A stretch of 64,000 nt of DNA from Cereibacter_A sp052244495. GTDB lineage: Bacteria > Pseudomonadota > Alphaproteobacteria > Rhodobacterales > Rhodobacteraceae. A program made the translations under genes and the position numbers. The notes below the pieces were generated by a model. It had not been told where the DNA came from. It did no database searches and was given only the letters and a program-made list of their open reading frames with translations. The stretch lies in assembly GCA_052244495.1 (NCBI GenBank), contig JBQPXH010000001.1; one strand, 5' to 3'. Numbering within the stretch: the stretch's first letter is position 1; each line of letters begins with the position of its first letter. Below are positions 17,274-25,847 of the stretch, piece after piece.

Positions 17274-18341
17274 ATGCCGGTTGCTCGTGAATCCGTTCTC
17301 GCGGTCCTCGACCGCATCAATCTGCCGGACGGGGGCACGCTCGTTTCGAAGGATCTGATTCGAGCCCTGACGGTCGAAGGGGATACGGTCCGCTTCGTGA
17401 TCGAGGCTCCGAGCGCCGAAGCGGCGCGCGAGCTCGAGCCGGTGCGTGCCGAAGCCGAGCGAGTTCTTCGCGATCTCCCGGGAGTGGCCGGGGTGCAGGC
17501 CGTCATGACGGCCCATGGGCCGTCGAAGCCTGCGCCCTCCATGAAGATCGGACAGCATCCCTCGCCGCAGCCCGCGGGTCCGCAGAAGGTGGCGGGCGTC
17601 GACCGGATCATCGCGATCGGTTCCGGCAAGGGCGGCGTGGGAAAGTCCACCGTCTCGTCGAACCTCGCCGTGGCGCTCGCCAGGCAGGGACGCCGGGTGG
17701 GCCTGCTCGACGCCGACATCTACGGGCCGTCGCAGGCGCGCATGATGGGGGTGAGCCGTCGCCCGGCCTCGCCCGACGGCAAGACGATCCTTCCCCCCCA
17801 GGCCCACGGCGTCACGATGATGTCGCTCGGGCTGATGCTGAAGGAGGACGAGGCTGTCATCTGGCGCGGTCCGATGCTGATGGGGGCGCTCCAGCAACTG
17901 CTCGGTCAGGTGGCCTGGGGCGAGCTCGACGTGCTGATCGTCGACCTGCCCCCGGGGACCGGCGACGTGCAGCTGACCCTGTGTCAGCGCACCCAGCTCA
18001 CCGGCGCGATCGTCGTCTCGACGCCGCAGGACGTGGCCCTTCTCGACGCCCGCAAGGCGCTCGACATGTTCCGCAAGCTGAAGACGCCGGTGCTCGGGCT
18101 CATCGAGAACATGTCTACCTATATCTGTCCCAACTGTGGCCATGAGGAGCACATCTTCGGCCATGGCGGCGTGGCCGAAGAGGCGCGGCGCCTCGACGTG
18201 CCATTCCTGGGCGAGCTTCCGCTGGATCTCTCCGTGCGGCTTGCCGGGGACGCGGGTCGTCCGGTGGCTGCGGGCGAGGGGGCCGTGTCGGACGCCTACG
18301 CCGCGCTCGCGCGACGCCTGATCGAGGGCGGGCTGGCCTGA
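17274..18341 (+). CDS. mrp: Mrp/ApbC/NBP35-type P-loop ATPase, Fe-S cluster carrier
   Basis: This protein of 355 residues has an N-terminal MIP18/DUF59-like domain (about 1-85, ESVLAVLDRINLPDGG). A proline-rich linker follows, then a deviant Walker A IGSGKGGVGKST near residue 118, switch LLDADIYGPSQ, and the DLPPGTGDVQL motif. The C-terminal CxxC pair YICPNCGH is used for dimeric binding of a labile 4Fe-4S cluster. It loads Fe-S clusters onto apo-proteins in the cytosol. I chose the ATG at 17274 because GGAGAAGG lies just before it; the longer reading adds a low-quality extension. It is a monocistronic gene in front of the dcw leader. Confidence 0.93.
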   Translation: MPVARESVLAVLDRINLPDGGTLVSKDLIRALTVEGDTVRFVIEAPSAEAARELEPVRAEAERVLRDLPGVAGVQAVMTAHGPSKPAPSMKIGQHPSPQPAGPQKVAGVDRIIAIGSGKGGVGKSTVSSNLAVALARQGRRVGLLDADIYGPSQARMMGVSRRPASPDGKTILPPQAHGVTMMSLGLMLKEDEAVIWRGPMLMGALQQLLGQVAWGELDVLIVDLPPGTGDVQLTLCQRTQLTGAIVVSTPQDVALLDARKALDMFRKLKTPVLGLIENMSTYICPNCGHEEHIFGHGGVAEEARRLDVPFLGELPLDLSVRLAGDAGRPVAAGEGAVSDAYAALARRLIEGGLA

Positions 18342-18494
18342 GGCCGGAGCCGGACGCGGGGCGGCCCTGTGCTTGATGGTCCGAGCGCGGCCGCATCCCG
18401 GTGTCCGCACCGACCTTGAACACCGTGGGACAGGACCCCGAGCTTCGAAAGGGGGCCGCTTTCACCGATTGCTCCGCAAGGATGCCGGCCCGGG

Positions 18495-18509
18495 TGGGAA
18501 ACCATGGGT
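18495..18509 (+). promoter_or_regulatory. Candidate MraZ box 1
   Basis: TGGGA (18495-18499), five bases, TGGGT (18505-18509). This is the TGGGN-N5-TGGGN direct-repeat pattern recognised by the MraZ regulator in E. coli. It lies about 390 bp before the presumed dcw transcription start, so it may be fortuitous or a distal site. Confidence 0.35.
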
Positions 18510-18680
18510 GGAAGCTTCTCTGCGGCCAGCGCGGCGGGAATTCACGGGACGCGCGTGGCAGGCAACGTGCCGACGAATCAACTTCGCTCAGATTTCCGTG
18601 ATTCGCGTGCGCCGGTTGTGCGGGCTGGCCGGTCGATTTAACATTGCCTGTGACAAAATGGCTGCAGCTGCGTCATTCCA

Positions 18681-18695
18681 TGGGAATTCATGGGA
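18681..18695 (+). promoter_or_regulatory. Candidate MraZ box 2
   Basis: TGGGA, ATTCA, TGGGA in direct repeat. The surrounding 17 bases (CATGGGAATTCATGGGA) recur in inverted orientation at box 3, which strengthens the case that both are operator sites. Confidence 0.55.
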
Positions 18696-18850
18696 TGCCC
18701 CGGAATTAACCTCTTCCACAATATTTCGGATCGAAGCACCCAAACCTACCGAGATGTAGGATTGCACAGCGCGCAGGGCTGCTCTGTTAACCATTGCATG
18801 GCGGGCGAGATGCCGCCTTAGCGCGAGGCGCCCCTCAGATGACCATTGCG

Positions 18851-18875
18851 TCCCATGAATTCCCATGGCATCCCT
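18851..18875 (-). promoter_or_regulatory. Candidate MraZ box 3, triple repeat over the dcw/UpsM promoter
   Basis: On the minus strand the order is AGGGA (18875-18871), five bases, TGGGA (18865-18861), five bases, TGGGA (18855-18851), so three GGGA repeats on a 10-bp period. The block ends 9 bases before the predicted start at 18884 and so covers the -10/-35 region. MraZ bound here would block transcription of UpsM and the whole cluster (autorepression as in E. coli). The box pattern is seen; MraZ binding is inferred. Confidence 0.6.
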
Positions 18876-18883
18876 AGGTCACG

Positions 18884-19089
18884 AGATGAAGACGGGCAGA
18901 CGAACTGGGGCGACAGACCCCGAACAGGCGAAAAAAGCAGGCTCATACAGGCACCCGCTTTCATCCAACGACAGATCCGGCGCGCATGCGAGCAGACATC
19001 CCCCCAGGTGTGTGTGCGCAGTTGGACACCCAGCGATGGGACAGGCACGGCGGATCGGGCAGTGGCAGCCGCTCGATCCGCCGCTTTCG
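18884..19089 (+). ncRNA. upsM: sRNA UpsM, from the 5' leader of the dcw cluster
   Basis: In R. sphaeroides the mraZ leader is reported to be 268 nt and to yield a roughly 206-nt sRNA, UpsM, by partial termination. Here 268 nt upstream of the mraZ GTG is 18884, and an intrinsic terminator sits where a 206-nt RNA would end. The RNA is reported to be cleaved by RNase E in stress with Hfq and to be targeted by another sRNA (StsR). The ends given here are computed from those published lengths, not measured. Confidence 0.8.
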
Positions 19090-19093
19090 TTTC
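19048..19093 (+). terminator. Conditional terminator at the 3' end of UpsM
   Basis: CGGCGGATCG (19048-19057) pairs perfectly with CGATCCGCCG (19074-19083) and is followed by CTTTCGTTT. The interrupted T-run suggests incomplete termination, which would let some transcripts continue into mraZ 60 bp further on. Confidence 0.75.
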
Positions 19094-19151
19094 CGGGTCA
19101 GGCATTTGCATCTCCCGGGGCGGCACAGGGCAGTGAAGGAACCGAAGGGCC

Positions 19152-19658
19152 GTGGCGGAGGCGTTCAGAGGCGAATACAACCAGAAGGTTGACGCCAAGG
19201 CGCGGGTGTCGATCCCGGCTTCCTTCCGTCGTGTCATCGAAGCCGGCGATCCGAAATACTCAGGTGGCAAGGCAAGCTTCGTCCTCGTTTACGGCGGCGA
19301 TCGCTCCTATCTCGAGTGTTACACCATGACCGAGATGGAGCGGATCGAGGAACAGATCCGCCGCCGCCCCATGGGAAGCCCCAGGCGGCGCTATCTCGAG
19401 CGCAACATGATCACCCTCGCGCTCAACATGGAACTGGACGAGGACGGGCGGATCGTGCTGCCGCCCAAGGGCCGAGACAAGCTCGGCATCACCTCTGACG
19501 ATCTGAAGGGCGGCGTCGAGGCGACCTTCGCCGGCACGCTCAACAAGTTCCAGATCTGGAAGGCCACGACTTACGCGAGCGAACTCGCCGCCGAAGAAGA
19601 GATCCAGCTGCCTCCCGGTGCCGACATGCTCTCTCTTCTCGACGACGAGGAGTTCTGA
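19152..19658 (+). CDS. mraZ: Transcriptional regulator MraZ
   Basis: This 168-residue protein has two tandem MraZ/AbrB-like swapped-hairpin domains. The first is near residues 5-50 (FRGEYNQKVDAKARVSIPAS), the second near 85-135 (LNMELDEDGRIVLPPKGRDK). MraZ forms a ring that binds repeated TGGGN boxes and represses or tunes the dcw operon; boxes of that pattern lie upstream. It starts with GTG at 19152, preceded by a GAAGG element, and ends 3 bp before rsmH. It is longer than the E. coli protein (152 residues) because of an insert around residues 38-46 and an acidic C-terminal tail. Confidence 0.93.
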   Translation: MAEAFRGEYNQKVDAKARVSIPASFRRVIEAGDPKYSGGKASFVLVYGGDRSYLECYTMTEMERIEEQIRRRPMGSPRRRYLERNMITLALNMELDEDGRIVLPPKGRDKLGITSDDLKGGVEATFAGTLNKFQIWKATTYASELAAEEEIQLPPGADMLSLLDDEEF

Positions 19659-19661
19659 GCC

Positions 19662-20657
19662 ATGGCAGCGGCGGAGACCGAGCGTCAGCTCCACATCCCG
19701 GTGCTGCTGCGCCCGCTGCTTGCCGCCGTGGCGCCGGTCGAGGGGCGCTGGCTCGACGGCACCTTCGGGGCCGGTGGCTATGCGCGCGGTCTCCTCGATG
19801 CAGGCGCTGGCGAGGTCATCGGCGTGGACCGCGACCCCATGGCGCTCGAGATGGCGTCCGCCTGGGCCGGCGACTACGGTGATCGGCTGCGGCTGGTGGC
19901 CGGCACCTTCTCGCGGCTCGACGACCATGCGGCCGGGCCGCTCGACGGGGTGGTGCTCGATCTCGGCGTCTCCTCCATGCAGCTCGACCGGGCCGAGCGC
20001 GGCTTTTCCTTCCAGAAGGACGGGCCGCTCGACATGCGGATGAGCCAGGAGGGCGAGAGCGCAGCCGATCTCGTCAACACGGCATCGGAGGAGGCCCTGG
20101 CCGATATCCTCTATCACTACGGCGAGGAACGCGCCTCGCGCCGCATCGCCCGCGCCATTGTCGAGGCCCGCGCAGCAGTGCCGATCACGCGCACGCTGCA
20201 GCTTTCCGAGATCGTGGCCCGCTGCCTGCCGCGTCCCAAGCCCGGCCAGATGCACCCCGCGACCCGCAGCTTCCAGGCGATCCGCATCGCCGTGAACGCC
20301 GAATTCTCCGAACTCGTCGAAGGGCTCGAGGCCGCCGAACGCGCGCTGAAGCCGGGCGGCCGCCTTGCGGTCGTGACCTTCCACAGCCTCGAGGACCGGA
20401 TCGTCAAGCGCTTCCTCCAGCTGCGCTCCGGCGGAGAGGGGCAGGGCAACCGCTACGCGCCCGAGACGCAGGCCGAGGCTCCGCGCTTCACTCTGCCGCT
20501 CCGTCGTGCGATCAGCCCGGACGAGGCGGAACTCGCCGAGAATCCCCGGGCCCGTTCGGCGAAGCTGCGCGTCGGCATCCGCACGGATGCGCCCGCCGGC
20601 CCCGTCGATGCCAAGGCCCTCGCAATGCCGCTCATCCCGAAGAAAGGACGTCGCTGA
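19662..20657 (+). CDS. rsmH: 16S rRNA (cytosine-1402-N4)-methyltransferase RsmH
   Basis: This 331-residue methyltransferase N4-methylates C1402 in the ribosomal P site using S-adenosylmethionine. The N-terminal HIPVLL block, the SAM loop DGTFGAGGYARG (about residues 29-40), GVDRDP, LDLGVSSMQLD and VTFHSLEDRIVKRF are all characteristic. It lies 3 bp after mraZ and 2 bp before ftsL, the usual order of the cluster. Full length and intact. Confidence 0.96.
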   Translation: MAAAETERQLHIPVLLRPLLAAVAPVEGRWLDGTFGAGGYARGLLDAGAGEVIGVDRDPMALEMASAWAGDYGDRLRLVAGTFSRLDDHAAGPLDGVVLDLGVSSMQLDRAERGFSFQKDGPLDMRMSQEGESAADLVNTASEEALADILYHYGEERASRRIARAIVEARAAVPITRTLQLSEIVARCLPRPKPGQMHPATRSFQAIRIAVNAEFSELVEGLEAAERALKPGGRLAVVTFHSLEDRIVKRFLQLRSGGEGQGNRYAPETQAEAPRFTLPLRRAISPDEAELAENPRARSAKLRVGIRTDAPAGPVDAKALAMPLIPKKGRR

Positions 20658-20659
20658 AT

Positions 20660-21019
20660 ATGCGCCCCGTGCTCTATGTCCTCACCTTTCTCGCCGTGAT
20701 GGGCCTGGCTTTCTGGGCCTACCGGGAGAACTACGCGACGCAGCAGGCCCTCAAGGACGTCTCGGCCCTCAACCGCGAGATCGCGACCCTGCGCGAGTCG
20801 CTCTCGGTCCAGCGCGCGGAATGGGCCTATCTCAACCGTCCCGACCGGCTGCGTGAACTGGCGGCATTGAACTTCGACCGGCTGGGCCTTCTGCCGCTCG
20901 AGGCGGTGCAGTTCGGTTCGCCGAGCCAGGTCTCCTATCCGCCGGATCCGCTTCAGGTGCTGGGGCCGCAGGACCTGAAGCCGGGCGACATCTCGGGCGA
21001 AGTGGGAGAGCCGCTGTGA
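20660..21019 (+). CDS. ftsL: Cell division protein FtsL
   Basis: This 119-residue bitopic membrane protein has one TM segment at about residues 3-20 (LYVLTFLAVMGLAFWAY), then a periplasmic coiled coil (about 25-60) with heptad Leu/Ile, and the family motif LNRPDRLRELA. FtsL forms a complex with FtsQ and FtsB that activates FtsWI at the septum. The assignment rests on this motif, the size and the position between rsmH and ftsI. The stop overlaps the GTG of ftsI (GTGA). Confidence 0.88.
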   Translation: MRPVLYVLTFLAVMGLAFWAYRENYATQQALKDVSALNREIATLRESLSVQRAEWAYLNRPDRLRELAALNFDRLGLLPLEAVQFGSPSQVSYPPDPLQVLGPQDLKPGDISGEVGEPL

Positions 21020-22809
21020 TCCGCACGCCACTCCGCCCGCTGGCCCGCATCCTTGACGCCCGCGCCAAGGGCGAGAATCCCGATTCGATCGAACGCGAGA
21101 ACCGCCGCCTCCGGCACGAGGCGATCCGCGACAAGGCCCGCAACCGTGCCGAGGGGCGGCTGCTGCTGCTCGGCCTCTGCTTCTTCCTTGCCTTCTCGGT
21201 GATCGGCGCCCGCATGGGCCTTCTGGCCTCCACCCAGCCGATGGAGCCGCGTGCCGCGGCGACCGGCGCCGAGATCCTCAACCAGCGCGCCGACATCACA
21301 GACCGGTCGGGCCGGATCCTCGCCACGAACCTGCTGACCCATTCGCTCTATGCCCATCCGCAGGACATGGTCGATCCGCGCCGGGTCGCGCGCGAACTCG
21401 CCGCGATCTTCCCCGAGCTGAAGGAGCAGGATCTCGTCAAGCGCTTCACCGACGGCCGCCGCTTCCTCTGGATCCGCAAGAAGCTCTCGCCCGAGCAGAT
21501 GCAGCAGGTGCATGACATCGGCGATCCGGGCCTGTTGTTCGGCCCGCGCGAGATGCGCCTCTATCCCAACGGCCGGCTGGCCGCGCATGTGCTCGGCGGG
21601 ACCAGCTTCGGCGCCGAGGGCGTGCATTCGGCCGAGGTCATCGGCACGGCCGGGATCGAGAAGGCGCTCGACGCGCGTCTGCGCGATCCGGCGATGGCGG
21701 GCGAGTCGCTGCGGCTCTCGATCGACCTGACCGTTCAGGCCGCCATCACCGAGGTGCTCGGCGCGGGCATGAAGATGATGAACGCCAAGGGCGCAACCGC
21801 GATCCTGATGGAGGCGCATACCGGCGAGATCCTGGCGCTGGCCTCGCTGCCCGACTTCGATCCGAACGACCGGCCGGCGCCGCTGGTCGACCGGAACGCC
21901 GATCCGGGCGACAGCCCGCTCTTCAACCGCGCGGTGCAGGGCGTCTACGAACTCGGGTCCACCTTCAAGATCTTCACCGTCGCCCAGGCGATGGAGCTGG
22001 GTCTCGTGAACGCGCAGACGCTCGTCGATGCCAATGCGCCGATGCGCTGGGGCCGCTTCCTGATCAAGGAGTTCAAGAACCACAACTATGGCCCGCTGCT
22101 GAGCACGACGGACGTGATCGTGAAGAGCTCGAACGTCGGTGTGGCGCGGCTTGCGCTGCAGATCGGCGGCTTGCGGCAGCAGGCCTTCCTGAAGTCGCTG
22201 GGCTTCTTCGACCCGACGCCTGTCGAACTGGTGGAGGCCCCCTACGCCCGGCCGCTCGTGCCGACGAAATGGCCCGAGATCACCACGATCACCACCTCCT
22301 ACGGCCACGGTCTTGCGGCGAGCCCCATGCATCTTGCCGCGGCCTACGGCACGATCGCGAACGGCGGGATCACGGTGAAGCCCACGCTGATCCATCAGGA
22401 GAACCGTCCCCAGGGCGAACGCGTGATGCGGCCCGAGGTCTCTCGCGAGGCGCTGTCGATGCTGCGGCAGGTGGTGACGCGCGGCACCGCCTCCTATGGC
22501 GATGTCGAAGGCTACGAGGTCGCCGGCAAGACCGGCACCGCCGACAAGCCGAATCCCCGTGGCGGCTACTATCACGACAAGGTGGTGAACACCTTCGCCT
22601 CCGTCTTTCCTGTCTCAGATCCGAAATACGTGCTGATCGTGACGCTGGACGAGCCGGTCGAGACCTCGGGTCCCGAACCGCGCCGGACGGCGGGCTATAC
22701 TGCGGTTCCCGTCGCGGCAGAGATCGTCCGGCGCACGGCGCCGCTCCTCGGCCTGCGGCCCAAGGTTGAAGCCCCGCCCCTCGATCGGGTAACAGCGGTC
22801 CGCAACTGA
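21016..22809 (+). CDS. ftsI: Septal peptidoglycan transpeptidase FtsI (PBP3)
   Basis: This protein of 597 residues has a cytoplasmic basic N-terminus (about 1-50), one TM helix (about 51-72, LLLLGLCFFLAFSVIGARMG), a dimerisation/pedestal domain, and a penicillin-binding transpeptidase domain. The catalytic serine is in STFK near residue 315, the second motif is SSN near 370 and KTGT is near 505. It cross-links peptidoglycan at the division site with FtsW. The start is GTG at 21016 overlapping the ftsL stop, which implies translational coupling. The N-terminus is longer than in E. coli. Confidence 0.95.
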   Translation: MIRTPLRPLARILDARAKGENPDSIERENRRLRHEAIRDKARNRAEGRLLLLGLCFFLAFSVIGARMGLLASTQPMEPRAAATGAEILNQRADITDRSGRILATNLLTHSLYAHPQDMVDPRRVARELAAIFPELKEQDLVKRFTDGRRFLWIRKKLSPEQMQQVHDIGDPGLLFGPREMRLYPNGRLAAHVLGGTSFGAEGVHSAEVIGTAGIEKALDARLRDPAMAGESLRLSIDLTVQAAITEVLGAGMKMMNAKGATAILMEAHTGEILALASLPDFDPNDRPAPLVDRNADPGDSPLFNRAVQGVYELGSTFKIFTVAQAMELGLVNAQTLVDANAPMRWGRFLIKEFKNHNYGPLLSTTDVIVKSSNVGVARLALQIGGLRQQAFLKSLGFFDPTPVELVEAPYARPLVPTKWPEITTITTSYGHGLAASPMHLAAAYGTIANGGITVKPTLIHQENRPQGERVMRPEVSREALSMLRQVVTRGTASYGDVEGYEVAGKTGTADKPNPRGGYYHDKVVNTFASVFPVSDPKYVLIVTLDEPVETSGPEPRRTAGYTAVPVAAEIVRRTAPLLGLRPKVEAPPLDRVTAVRN

Positions 22810-22823
22810 CAGGGAGACCGCTG

Positions 22824-24311
22824 ATGACGGATCGCGCAGCGACACTTTCGGCTCTCGGACTCACGCCGTCGGGCGGCCGGGGCGGCGAGGTCACGGTCAC
22901 CGGACTCGCGGTCGACAGCCGCCTCGTGCGCCCCGGCTTTCTGTTTGCGGCACTGCCCGGCGCCCGAGCGCACGGCGCGAGCTTCGTCCCGTCGGTTCTC
23001 GCAGCCGGCGCCCGCGCGATCCTGACCGATGCCGCCGGGGCCGCGCTCGCGCGCGAGGCGCTCGAAGACTCGGGCGCGGCGCTCGTCGTGGCCGAGGATC
23101 CGCGTCAGGCGCTGGCCGGGGCCGCGGCCCTCTGGTTCGGCCGCCAGCCCGCCACCGTGGTTGCGGTGACGGGCACCAACGGCAAGACGTCTGTCGCGAC
23201 CTTCACCCGCCAGATCTGGGCGGCGCTGGGCCATGCCGCGATCAACATCGGCACGACCGGGGTCGAGGGCGCCTTCGCGGCGCCCTCCGCCCACACCACG
23301 CCCGAGCCGATCACCCTTCACCGCCTCCTCGCCGAGGCGGCCGATGCAGGCGTCACCCATGCCGCGATGGAGGCCTCCTCGCATGGCCTCGATCAGCGCC
23401 GCCTCGATGGCGTGCATCTCGCGGCGGCGGGCTTCACGAACTTCACCCAGGACCACCTCGACTACCACGAGACCTTCGAGGCCTATTTCGCCGCCAAGGC
23501 GGGTCTCTTCACCCGCGTGCTTCCCGACGAGGGCACCGCGGTCGTCAACCTGGATGATCCGAAGGGGCCGGAACTGGCGGCGCTCGCCCGGGCGCGGGGG
23601 CAGCGGGTGATCGGCACCGGCTTCCACCCCGAGGCCGACCTTCGGCTTCTCTCGCAGCGTTTCGATGCGACGGGCCAGGACCTGCGCTTTGCCTGGCTGG
23701 GCGAGGTCCAGCTTGCGCGGCTGCCGCTGATCGGCGGCTTCCAGGCCTGGAACGTGGCCCTCGCCGCAGGCCTCGCCATCGGCGCGGGCGACGCGCCCGA
23801 GCGGGTCTTCGCGACCTTTGCCCGATTGCAGGGCGTCCGGGGCCGGATGCAGCTGGCCGCCACCCGCCGGAACGGCGCCTCGGTCTTCGTCGACTATGCC
23901 CATACGCCTGATGCGCTCGCGACGGCGCTCAAGGCGCTGCGCCCGCATGTCATGGGCCGCATCATCGTCGTCTTCGGTGCGGGCGGCGATCGCGACCGTG
24001 GCAAGCGGCCACTCATGGGCCGCGCCGCGGCCGACCACGCCGACGTGCTCTATGTCACCGACGACAACCCCCGCACCGAGGACCCCGCCACCATCCGCCG
24101 CGCCATCCTCGAGGCCTGCCCCGAGGCGCATGAGGTAGGCGACCGGGCCGAGGCCATCCTGCGCGGCGTCGACGCCCTGACGCCTGGGGACGCGCTCCTG
24201 ATCGCCGGGAAGGGCCATGAATCGGGCCAGGTGGTCGGCACCGACGTCTTTCCCTTCGACGATGCCGAGCAGGCGAGCATCGCCACGGCGGCGCTGGACG
24301 GGCTGATATGA
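22824..24311 (+). CDS. murE: UDP-MurNAc-L-Ala-D-Glu:meso-diaminopimelate ligase MurE
   Basis: This 495-residue cytosolic Mur ligase adds meso-DAP to UDP-MurNAc-dipeptide using ATP. The P-loop TGTNGKTS lies near residue 115, with MEASSHGLDQ and the carbamylated-lysine region following. The C-terminal motif DDNPRTED is the DNPR signature that selects meso-DAP rather than lysine, so the organism has DAP-type peptidoglycan. It starts 14 bp after ftsI. An intergenic repeat lies between it and murF. Confidence 0.95.
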   Translation: MTDRAATLSALGLTPSGGRGGEVTVTGLAVDSRLVRPGFLFAALPGARAHGASFVPSVLAAGARAILTDAAGAALAREALEDSGAALVVAEDPRQALAGAAALWFGRQPATVVAVTGTNGKTSVATFTRQIWAALGHAAINIGTTGVEGAFAAPSAHTTPEPITLHRLLAEAADAGVTHAAMEASSHGLDQRRLDGVHLAAAGFTNFTQDHLDYHETFEAYFAAKAGLFTRVLPDEGTAVVNLDDPKGPELAALARARGQRVIGTGFHPEADLRLLSQRFDATGQDLRFAWLGEVQLARLPLIGGFQAWNVALAAGLAIGAGDAPERVFATFARLQGVRGRMQLAATRRNGASVFVDYAHTPDALATALKALRPHVMGRIIVVFGAGGDRDRGKRPLMGRAAADHADVLYVTDDNPRTEDPATIRRAILEACPEAHEVGDRAEAILRGVDALTPGDALLIAGKGHESGQVVGTDVFPFDDAEQASIATAALDGLI

Positions 24312-24325
24312 CCTCGTCCCCTCGT

Positions 24326-24352
24326 CTTCACTCTTTCAGAATTATCCCGGGG
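24326..24352 (+). repeat. Short Rhodobacteraceae-type intergenic repeat, copy A
   Basis: CTTCACTCTT-TCAGAATTATCC followed by a G-rich run. A second copy with the same order (CTTCACTCTT, AAATATCCTCGGGG) is at 48884-48909. Similar A/T-then-G-rich elements are common between genes in Rhodobacteraceae genomes; that is from general memory. It accounts for most of the 90-bp murE-murF gap. Confidence 0.45.
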
Positions 24353-24401
24353 GGCGCGGGGGGCTGGCCCGCCGTTCCCGCCAGCAACAGGGCCTGACGC
24401 C

Positions 24402-25847
24402 ATGAACCCGCTCTGGACCTCCGCCGAGGCCGAGGCCGCGACCGGCGGCCGCGCCACCCGTGCCTTCACCGCGACCGGCGTTTCCATCGACACCCGCAGC
24501 CTCCGCCCCGGTGACCTCTTCGTCGCGCTGAAGGACGTGCGCGACGGTCACGATTTCGTGGCCCAGGCGCTCGCGGCCGGGGCCTCCGCCGCGCTCGTCT
24601 CGCGCATCCCCGAGGGGCTGACCGAGGGCGCGCCGCTCCTCCTCGTGCCCGACGTGCTCGAAGCCCTGGGCGCGCTGGGTCGCGGGGCCCGCGCACGGAC
24701 CCGCGCCCGAGTGGTGGCCGTGACGGGGTCGGTCGGCAAGACCTCGACCAAGGAGATGCTGCGCGCGATGCTCGGCGGGCAGGGCAGTGTCCATGCCGCC
24801 GAAGCCTCCTACAACAACCACTGGGGCGTGCCGCTCACCCTCGCGCGGATGCCGGCCGACACCGATTTCGCCGTCATCGAGATCGGCATGAACCACCCCG
24901 GCGAGATTGCGCCCCTCGCGCGGCTTGCCCGCCCGCATCTCGCGCTGATCACCACGGTGGCCGCGGCCCATCTCGAAGCCTTCGATGGCCTTGCCGCGAT
25001 TGCCGAGGAGAAGGCCTCGATCCTCGAGGGGCTCGAGCCGGGCGGCACCGCGATCCTTCCCGCCGACCTCGAGGTGACGCCGGTGCTCGCGGCCCGCGCC
25101 GTGGCGCTCGGCGTCCCGGCTGTCACCTTCGGCCAGTCCGGGGCTGCCGATTGGCGTCTCGCCGATGTCCAGATCACGCCCGAGGCCACCATCGCCCGTG
25201 CGAGCCACGGCGGGCAGACGTTCCTCTTCAAGGTTCAGACCCCGGGCCGGCACTTCGCCGCCAATGCGCTGGCCACGCTCGCCGCCGCCGAGGCGCTCGG
25301 CCTCGACCTGACCATCGCCGCCTGCGATCTCGGCCTCTGGTCGCCGCCCACGGGCCGAGGCACGCGTGAGCGCATCCGGCTCGACCCGGTGGACGAGGCC
25401 GGCTTCGACCTGATCGACGATGCCTTCAACGCCAATCCCGCCTCGATGGCGGCAAGTCTCGAGCTTCTGGCCGCCATGGCCCCCACCGACGGGGTGGGGC
25501 GCATCGCCGCCGGTCGCCGGATCGCCATCCTCGGCGACATGCTCGAGCTCGGGACCACCGAGGCCGAACTGCACCGCGCCATCGCAGACCATCCCGCCCT
25601 CGCCGGAATCGCGCTGATCCATTGCGTCGGCCCCCGCATGCGCGCCCTGCACGAGGCCCTGCCGCGGCGCCAGCGCGGCGAGTGGGTCGAGACCGCGGCC
25701 GAACTGGTGCCGCGGGTCCGGCTTCTCGTGGATGCCGGCGACATCGTGCTGGTGAAGGGATCGAAGGGGATCAAGGTCAGCCTCGTGGTTGACGCGCTGC
25801 GAAAACTGGGCCAGTCGGCCCCATCCAGGACCCGAGGGGCCGAGTAG
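24402..25847 (+). CDS. murF: UDP-MurNAc-tripeptide:D-Ala-D-Ala ligase MurF
   Basis: This Mur ligase of 481 residues completes the UDP-MurNAc-pentapeptide with D-Ala-D-Ala. It has the P-loop VTGSVGKTSTKEM near residue 108, NNHWGVPLTLARM, and the MurF hallmark DDAFNANPASM near 345. The C-terminal domain has VLVKGSKGIKVS. The stop TAG (25845-25847) abuts the ATG of mraY with no gap, so the two are translated together. Intact. Confidence 0.95.
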   Translation: MNPLWTSAEAEAATGGRATRAFTATGVSIDTRSLRPGDLFVALKDVRDGHDFVAQALAAGASAALVSRIPEGLTEGAPLLLVPDVLEALGALGRGARARTRARVVAVTGSVGKTSTKEMLRAMLGGQGSVHAAEASYNNHWGVPLTLARMPADTDFAVIEIGMNHPGEIAPLARLARPHLALITTVAAAHLEAFDGLAAIAEEKASILEGLEPGGTAILPADLEVTPVLAARAVALGVPAVTFGQSGAADWRLADVQITPEATIARASHGGQTFLFKVQTPGRHFAANALATLAAAEALGLDLTIAACDLGLWSPPTGRGTRERIRLDPVDEAGFDLIDDAFNANPASMAASLELLAAMAPTDGVGRIAAGRRIAILGDMLELGTTEAELHRAIADHPALAGIALIHCVGPRMRALHEALPRRQRGEWVETAAELVPRVRLLVDAGDIVLVKGSKGIKVSLVVDALRKLGQSAPSRTRGAE

